A stretch of 18,601 nucleotides of DNA from an uncultured Chloroflexota bacterium (GTDB lineage: Bacteria > Chloroflexota > Dehalococcoidia > SM23-28-2 > RBG-16-64-32): positions 1 through 18,601 of the forward strand of contig CAJXNA010000008.1 in NCBI GenBank assembly GCA_913056415.1, read 5' to 3'. A program made the position numbers and the translations under genes. The notes under the pieces were generated by a model. That model was given only the letters and a program-made list of their open reading frames with translations. It was not told the DNA's origin and ran no database searches. Positions 14,595 through 18,601 of this stretch are shown here, in pieces (position 1 is the first letter of the stretch; each line of letters starts with the position of its first letter).

Positions 14595-15158
14595 CTATCG
14601 GATGCCGGCCTCCTGCGCCCAAACGTCGATCATGCGCCGGAACTTCTCGAGCGTATCCTCCGTCGCCCACACGCCAGGGCGGTCGAGGACGAGCTCTGTC
14701 TCACCCAGGAGCGTGGCGCCGGCCCAGGCCCTGAGCGGACGGAAGTCCGGCATCTGACCGGCCACTTCCCGATAGCCGGAGCGCCAGGCGCGCAGGATCA
14801 TCTTTCGGGCCAGGTTCAGGAGGGCGCTGAGCGGACCCGGCGGCACCGGCGCCGCCAGGATTGTGATCTCCGTGCGGGCCAGGTCGGCGCGGGGGTCGCC
14901 GGCAGCGGCGTACGCCCAGTCCAGGGCGTTCTTCAGGGCGGCGATTACGCGCGGCGGCCGGTGGCCCAGGTTGAACACGCCGCCGGCGCTGCGGCAGTCG
15001 ATCCAGGAGCGCTTGCCGTCGTAGTCCCACACGCGGACGCCCTCGCGGCGGCCGGGGATGAAGTCCACGCCCCACATGCGGTACATCTTCACCTTCTGAG
15101 GCGATACGTAGCTGGCGAAATAGTCGAGGAGCTGTTCCTGGGACGGCTGTTCGGGCAT
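14595..15158 (-). CDS. Short protein with a class-III aminotransferase-like N-terminus
   Basis: The 187-residue product is a puzzle. Residues about 25-80 follow the N-terminal pattern of class-III PLP aminotransferases: a GV.VWDYDGKRSWIDC strand pair, then GGVFNLGHRPPRVIAALKNALD. The family continues for more than 300 further residues with the PLP lysine, and none of that is here. Residues 85-187 (TILAAPVPPGPLSALLNLAR, AWAGATLLGETELVLDRPG and GVWATEDTLEKFRRMID) match nothing I can name. The frame opens at 15332, but the ATG at 15158 was chosen because GAGAGGTG lies just upstream and the extension has no protein-like character. It may be a deletion-derived fusion, a decayed gene, or a family I do not know. 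Confidence 0.6.
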   Translation of the reverse strand: MPEQPSQEQLLDYFASYVSPQKVKMYRMWGVDFIPGRREGVRVWDYDGKRSWIDCRSAGGVFNLGHRPPRVIAALKNALDWAYAAAGDPRADLARTEITILAAPVPPGPLSALLNLARKMILRAWRSGYREVAGQMPDFRPLRAWAGATLLGETELVLDRPGVWATEDTLEKFRRMIDVWAQEAGIR

Positions 15159-15184
15159 AGGGCACCTCTCTCCGCGATTAGTCA

Positions 15185-15200
15185 GTGGCCTCGGGGCCAC
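15185..15200. promoter_or_regulatory. Inverted repeat at the predicted start of transcription
   Basis: GTGGCC (15185-15190) and GGCCAC (15195-15200) are perfect inverted copies with the loop TCGG. The dyad overlaps the predicted -10 edge and start site of the minus-strand gene, a usual place for a repressor operator; it could also fold as a 5' hairpin. Confidence 0.4.
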
Positions 15201-15227
15201 GAAACCAGATTTGGTGGCCGCTGTCAA
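15199..15227 (-). promoter_or_regulatory. Possible promoter for the aminotransferase-like gene
   Basis: On the minus strand a perfect TTGACA (15222-15227) is followed after 17 bp by TTTCGT (15199-15204), a weak -10 matching three of six positions. A start near 15192 would leave a leader of about 34 nt. Confidence 0.4.
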
Positions 15228-15397
15228 CCGAGGGGGGAGGTGGTTGCGGCGCTGGCTGGGGTGCGTCCAAAGATGAGCATGATCGCCGCCTTCACTGATC
15301 GTTAACCTTGGCGCGGTTTGCGCTCGTAACACGGGGTAGGCTACCGAGTCTCTGATGGTGAATCTATTTCGTTTAGTTTTAGTTAAGGGGGAGGCGC

Positions 15398-16357
15398 ATG
15401 TCCGGAAACGGCCACCGTCAGATATACGATAACGAGGGCTTCGAGAAGCGGGCGCGAATGTCTACCCGGCGTGTGGATAAAAGCGGCGCAGCGCCGCACA
15501 AGTTCGGCAAGTGGGTCTGGGTAGTCGGAGCTGTCACCATCGTCGCCTCCATAACGGTGCTATTGATGGGCCAGGAGCCCACCTTGTTCAACTATCTGGC
15601 CACGTCTGCGCTTCTCGGCTCCATGGGGCTCCTCGCGTTCGTCTCGGCGTCTCGCGCCCTCAACGTCGGCGCACGCTACGAGGAGACGATCCTCCAAGTA
15701 GAGGAGGTGGAGCGTAGCTACCACTCTCTGCGCCAGGTCGTTACCTCGGCGATGGATCTGCGCGATAACGTGACCGGCGGCCACTCTGACCGGGTCGTGC
15801 ACCTGTCTCTGGAGCTGGGACGTGCTCTAGGCTTGACGGAAGACCGTCTCCAGCAACTGGAGTGGGCTGCTTTCCTGCACGACATCGGCAAGATCCACGT
15901 CCATGAAGAGATACTCACCAAGCCCGGACCCCTGGACGCTGGCGAGTGGGGCGAGATGCGGCAGCACTCGTTCTTCAGCTATTCGATCTTGACGCAGGTT
16001 GACCATCTGAGCGAGATAGCGGAGATAGTGTACTGTCATCATGAGCGGTACGACGGTAGGGGCTATCCACGTTGCTTGCGGGGCGCCGAGATACCCCTGG
16101 AGGCGCGCATCTTCTCGGTGGCCGACGCATACGACGCCATGGTGTCGCAGCGACCCTATCGCGAGTCTCTGAGCCACGACTACGCCGTGCGCGAGATCAT
16201 CAGCAACGCCGGGACCCAGTTCGATCCCCAGATCGTGGCCGCGTTCGCCCGGTGGGCCATCTCGACTGGTGACGATGGCACCGGACGCATGGTGGAGGAT
16301 GAGATGGAGCGGCTGCCCGCCGGCCTGCTGCAGCTTGACCGCGCCGGCTGGTCCTAG
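15398..16357 (+). CDS. Membrane-bound HD-GYP domain protein, probable cyclic-di-GMP phosphodiesterase
   Basis: HD-GYP proteins hydrolyse cyclic di-GMP. The 319-residue protein has a basic cytoplasmic N-terminus, two hydrophobic segments (about 38-58 and 65-86), a short helical linker (about 92-115), and an HD-GYP domain at 115-300. Key residues are His129 in GGHSDR, His161-Asp162 in LHDIGKI, His190 in MRQHS, the HHE at 214-216 and DGRGYP at 219-224, then RIFSVADAYDAM. All expected metal ligands appear present. No GGDEF, PAS or receiver domain is attached, so any signal must come through the membrane segments. AAGGGGGAGG lies just before the ATG at 15398. A terminator follows, so it is probably a single-gene unit. 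Confidence 0.92.
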   Translation: MSGNGHRQIYDNEGFEKRARMSTRRVDKSGAAPHKFGKWVWVVGAVTIVASITVLLMGQEPTLFNYLATSALLGSMGLLAFVSASRALNVGARYEETILQVEEVERSYHSLRQVVTSAMDLRDNVTGGHSDRVVHLSLELGRALGLTEDRLQQLEWAAFLHDIGKIHVHEEILTKPGPLDAGEWGEMRQHSFFSYSILTQVDHLSEIAEIVYCHHERYDGRGYPRCLRGAEIPLEARIFSVADAYDAMVSQRPYRESLSHDYAVREIISNAGTQFDPQIVAAFARWAISTGDDGTGRMVEDEMERLPAGLLQLDRAGWS

Positions 16358-16377
16358 GCGAGACGGAATCATAGCGG

Positions 16378-16402
16378 CGGCCCGCCTCAGGCGGGCCGTT
16401 TT
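16378..16402 (+). terminator. Rho-independent terminator after the HD-GYP gene
   Basis: CGGCCCGCC (16378-16386) and GGCGGGCCG (16390-16398) form a perfect 9-bp GC stem with loop TCA, followed directly by TTTT. It lies 21 bp after the HD-GYP stop codon. Confidence 0.85.
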
Positions 16403-16411
16403 CCATTTAGC

Positions 16412-16430
16412 GGATGCTACAATGCATCCC
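16412..16430 (+). promoter_or_regulatory. Extended -10 promoter inside a dyad, just before the VOC gene
   Basis: TGCTACAAT (16415-16423) is a good extended -10. It is framed by GGATGC (16412-16417) and GCATCC (16424-16429), a perfect 6-bp-arm inverted repeat. The VOC gene's ATG is only 9 bases after the -10 and there is no Shine-Dalgarno, so the transcript would be leaderless or nearly so. No clear -35 is present. Confidence 0.5.
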
Positions 16431-16432
16431 GC

Positions 16433-17281
16433 ATGATCACTGACGTCCACCACGTGGGGATCGCCGTCCTTGATATGGAGGCGGCGCTGCGCTTCTACGC
16501 CGAGGCGCTGGGCCTGCCCCTGGTCAAGCGGGGCGAGGCCCCGGCACGGGGAGCGCAGGTAGCCTTGCTGGCCGTCGGCGGCAGCTATCTGGAGCTGGTG
16601 CAGCCGACGACGGACGGCTCGCCGTTCGCTGAGCACATCGCGGAGCAGGGTGAGGGGCTGCACCACGTGGCCCTGGGTACGGACGACGTGCGCACGCTGG
16701 TGGCTGCGCTGCGGGAGAAGGGCGTGCCGCTTCAGGACGCGGAGCCGCGCGAAGGGTTCACCGGGCGCCTGAGCTACCTGACGCCGGAGGCGATGGACGG
16801 GGCGTTGCTGGAGGTGGTGCAACCGCCGCGTGAGCTCTCCGGCGGCAGCGCCGGCGACAGTCCGGTATCCCGGATAGACCATGTGGTGTTGCGTCTCCCG
16901 AATGTGGAGGGGGCGTGCGGGCGCATGGGCGAGTACTTTGGTGTGGAGACGAAGCGCACGTTTGAGCGGGGCGAGATGCGGTTCAGCTTCCTGCGCCCCG
17001 GTAAAGTGACCCTGGAGCTAATCGGGCCAAAGAAGCCGCCGTCCGAGCCACGGCCCGGCCCTTCGACTCCGGCTGGCGCCGGGCTCAGGACAGGGCTCAT
17101 CGCCGGGCTGGCGTTCGAGGTCGAGGGCATCGATGCGCTGGTGTCGGCGCTGAAGGCGCGGGGGCTACCGGTGGGGGAGCCGCACCCGGCGCTCCAGGGC
17201 GGGCGCATCGTCAGCGTGCACGCGAGCGGGGCTTGCGGTGTGCCGGTGGCGTTCATCGATTTCTCTGATTCGCCGCGATAG
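16433..17281 (+). CDS. Two-domain VOC-family protein, N-terminal half methylmalonyl-CoA-epimerase-like
   Basis: The 282-residue protein contains two vicinal-oxygen-chelate units. The first (1-130) resembles methylmalonyl-CoA epimerase: HHVGIAVLDM with ligand His7, YLELVQP, GLHHVALGTDD and GALLEVVQP supply the expected metal ligands. The second (about 145-278) has IDHVVLRLPNVEG and VTLELIG, but GLAFEV and VPVAFID replace the later His and Glu ligands, so it may be structural or regulatory. True epimerases of this type are usually single-domain, about 135-150 residues, so the exact reaction is uncertain; glyoxalase- or dioxygenase-like roles remain possible. Residues of the second unit include a repeat-derived loop (GPSTPAGAGLRTG). 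The ATG at 16433 has no ribosome binding site. Confidence 0.85.
   Translation: MITDVHHVGIAVLDMEAALRFYAEALGLPLVKRGEAPARGAQVALLAVGGSYLELVQPTTDGSPFAEHIAEQGEGLHHVALGTDDVRTLVAALREKGVPLQDAEPREGFTGRLSYLTPEAMDGALLEVVQPPRELSGGSAGDSPVSRIDHVVLRLPNVEGACGRMGEYFGVETKRTFERGEMRFSFLRPGKVTLELIGPKKPPSEPRPGPSTPAGAGLRTGLIAGLAFEVEGIDALVSALKARGLPVGEPHPALQGGRIVSVHASGACGVPVAFIDFSDSPR
17058..17096. repeat. Imperfect palindromic element inside the VOC gene
   Basis: GCCCTTCGACTCCGGC (17058-17073) and GCCGGGCTCAGGACAGGGC (17078-17096) form an imperfect hairpin with perfect outer GCCCT/AGGGC and inner CCGGC/GCCGG pairs. It is read in frame as GPSTPAGAGLRTG, breaking the normal strand order of the second VOC unit. The CCCTTCGAC...CTCAGGACAGGG pattern recalls dispersed repeats of uncultured bacterial genomes. 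Confidence 0.55.
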
Positions 17282-17330
17282 CCGGCGCTTGTGCCGGGGA
17301 AGCTGGCGCGGATGCGGGCCCCGTAATACC

Positions 17331-17459
17331 ATGTGGAACAGCGGCTATACGCAGGTCGCCTTCGAAGAAGCTCTCAGAGAGCACATTGAGATAACTGATG
17401 TGGCTTGCCTGCCCAAGTCAGAGCGAGTTCTCTACCTGTTTCCCCGTAAGAAGCGTTAG
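17331..17459 (+). pseudogene. Probable C-terminal remnant of a SAM-dependent methyltransferase
   Basis: A 42-codon frame (MWNSGYTQVAFEEALREH, then ERVLYLFPRKKR) ends 3 bp before the next gene. Its pattern, GYT..AFEEALREH followed by a short strand and ER.LYLF.RK, looks like the last strands of some class I methyltransferases. In-frame sequence upstream overlaps the VOC gene and is not protein-like, so the rest of the gene is missing. There is no ribosome binding site at the ATG. It could instead be a small real gene; the family call is inference from pattern only. Confidence 0.4.
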
Positions 17460-17462
17460 CTC

Positions 17463-18601
17463 ATGAGAGTGACCGCGCTGTCTGGCTACCGAGAGCTGCT
17501 GTACGCGGCGCTGATCATCTTCAGCGCCGTGAGCCTCGCTTCCCTCGAGTTCATGAAGAATGCCTTTCCTATCCCAGATGCGGTGCGGGTTCCCAAGACC
17601 ACCGTGATATATCTGATCGTTCTGGTGCAGGTCTTGCCCGCCCTTCTGCTGTTGGGCGCTGATCGCCTCATCGCCGCACGGGACAGTTCAGGCAGGCGCC
17701 TTCGGGTCTTCCGCTCGATGCTTTTCGCCGTGGCTCTCCTGCTCATCTTGCGTCAGTTGCAGCTGTACTGGGATCCGGCGACGGACTTCGCCGATTCGGT
17801 GAGGTCAAGGAGCCTGGTACTGCTGGTGTTCGTCGATCTCCTGTTGGTTGCAGCCGTAGTCGGCCTCGCCATCTGGTCATTCAGAGGCCTGGCCTGGTTC
17901 TTCGCCTACATGTCCCCGGTGGCGATAGCCATGACGGTCCTCATTCCATTTCAAGTACCAACGGCAGGGAGCCTCCCGGAGACGTATGGTCAGGAGGTGG
18001 TGACAGCGTCACGGTCAGAATCTCAGCCGGCCGTTTTTATACTTATATTCGACGAACTAGGGTATGACGTGCTCCTTGAGGAGGGGGGAGAGCTGGACGC
18101 TGAGAGCTTCCCCAACATCGCTGCCTTGGCAGGGGACGGGGTCTGGTTTACCAACGCTACGACCGACAGCTTCTGGTCTTTATTCGTCCTCCCAACCATC
18201 ATCGACCCAGTCACATCGCTGGCCGAGCGTTTTGACATCAGGCTCTATACCCAGTTCCGGGTTGTGGACCAACGATACGTCAAGGATTGTGGCGAGGTCA
18301 TCACGTGTCGTGGCTATGGCTACTTGACCGAAAACGACCAACTGCGGGTGGCGGGCAACTTGGCTCTGCGGTCCTTCTACCAGGCAACCCCTAAGCCAGT
18401 GGAGACGGTCATAAGCCGCCCAATGGGTTGGCTCCTGGACCGCCTGGGCTGGGCGTATCCGTCCGTGGATAGCCCAGGCTTCCATACGTTCACCAAGAGA
18501 CAGTTCGGCGTGTATCTAGATGACATCAAGGGCCGAGAGGCGTTGGGACGCATACATGTGTTGCACCTGTTATTGCCCCATAACCCGTTCGCATTCAGTA
18601 G
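17463..18601 (+). CDS. Membrane sulfatase/LTA-synthase-like enzyme, 3' end beyond the window
   Basis: The frame is open from the ATG at 17463 to the window end (379 codons, no stop). Residues 1-165 contain about five hydrophobic segments (near 12-30, 47-66, 84-98, 117-138, 142-163). From about 188 an alkaline-phosphatase-fold domain begins outside the membrane: FILIFDELGYDVL with the first metal-site Asp197, FPNIAALAGDGVWFTNATTDS with candidate nucleophile Thr233/234, and HVLHLLLPHNPFAF near the edge. This layout is typical of membrane phosphoglycerol or phosphoethanolamine transferases and of a Chloroflexota/Actinobacteria sulfatase-like family, so it probably modifies an envelope polymer or lipid. 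No good ribosome binding site is visible, and the start may be coupled to the 42-codon frame that ends 3 bp upstream. Confidence 0.8.
   Translation, partial: MRVTALSGYRELLYAALIIFSAVSLASLEFMKNAFPIPDAVRVPKTTVIYLIVLVQVLPALLLLGADRLIAARDSSGRRLRVFRSMLFAVALLLILRQLQLYWDPATDFADSVRSRSLVLLVFVDLLLVAAVVGLAIWSFRGLAWFFAYMSPVAIAMTVLIPFQVPTAGSLPETYGQEVVTASRSESQPAVFILIFDELGYDVLLEEGGELDAESFPNIAALAGDGVWFTNATTDSFWSLFVLPTIIDPVTSLAERFDIRLYTQFRVVDQRYVKDCGEVITCRGYGYLTENDQLRVAGNLALRSFYQATPKPVETVISRPMGWLLDRLGWAYPSVDSPGFHTFTKRQFGVYLDDIKGREALGRIHVLHLLLPHNPFAFS

Noticed and set aside
15159..15332. Upstream extension of the aminotransferase-like gene
   Set aside because: The extra 58 residues are not protein-like and cover the likely promoter; the ATG at 15158 has a good ribosome binding site.

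Overview
The window is high-GC bacterial DNA with tightly packed genes. Several genes appear to start with TTG. The gene content (F-ATPase operon running into murA and an mreB-type gene, a Rex redox regulator, an F420-type luciferase-like oxidoreductase, a Thr/Pro-rich membrane-anchored protein, a two-domain VOC protein) most resembles an uncultured Chloroflexota (Dehalococcoidia-like) genome. That assignment is inference from gene content; no rRNA or other phylogenetic marker is present. No tRNA, rRNA, CRISPR array, transposase or phage gene was seen.

Region 1 (1-6547, + strand) is a housekeeping block. It holds the 3' part of atpA, then atpG, atpD, a 94-codon gene of unknown function, atpC, murA and an mreB/mbl-like gene, with gaps of 1-27 bp. 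ATP synthase genes followed by murA and an actin-like gene recall the order in Bacillus subtilis (atp operon, murAA, mbl), where other genes intervene. MurA carries Asp where the fosfomycin-target Cys normally sits. The MreB-like protein has an altered phosphate-binding loop. atpD contains a 19-bp direct repeat with a 45-bp period, in frame.

Region 2 (6537-9062) is a divergent pair: rex (- strand) and an uncharacterised winged-helix/AAA+ ATPase (+ strand). The 348-bp spacer contains a strong sigma-70-type promoter for rex, a Rex-box-like palindrome next to its -35, and a 12-bp-arm dyad in the rex leader.

Region 3 (9059-13141, - strand) looks like a single five-gene operon. In transcription order it encodes an epoxide-hydrolase-like alpha/beta hydrolase, a SRPBCC-like protein, an F420-type LLM oxidoreductase, a 2H phosphoesterase and a second alpha/beta hydrolase. 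A good promoter lies upstream at 13180-13208. The combination suggests small-molecule conversion or detoxification, but the substrate cannot be read from sequence.

Region 4 (13215-15158, - strand) is accessory. It has a membrane-anchored Thr/Pro-rich protein with its own promoter, a visibly low-GC TfoX-N-like gene, and a short gene that starts like a class-III aminotransferase but does not continue as one.

Region 5 (15398-18601, + strand) has a membrane-bound HD-GYP protein with a clear terminator and a two-domain VOC protein with a probable leaderless promoter. It ends with a gene remnant and a sulfatase/LTA-synthase-like membrane enzyme that runs off the window. Two short palindromic elements sit in frame inside genes (10336-10358 and 17058-17096) and look like dispersed repeats that the host proteins tolerate.
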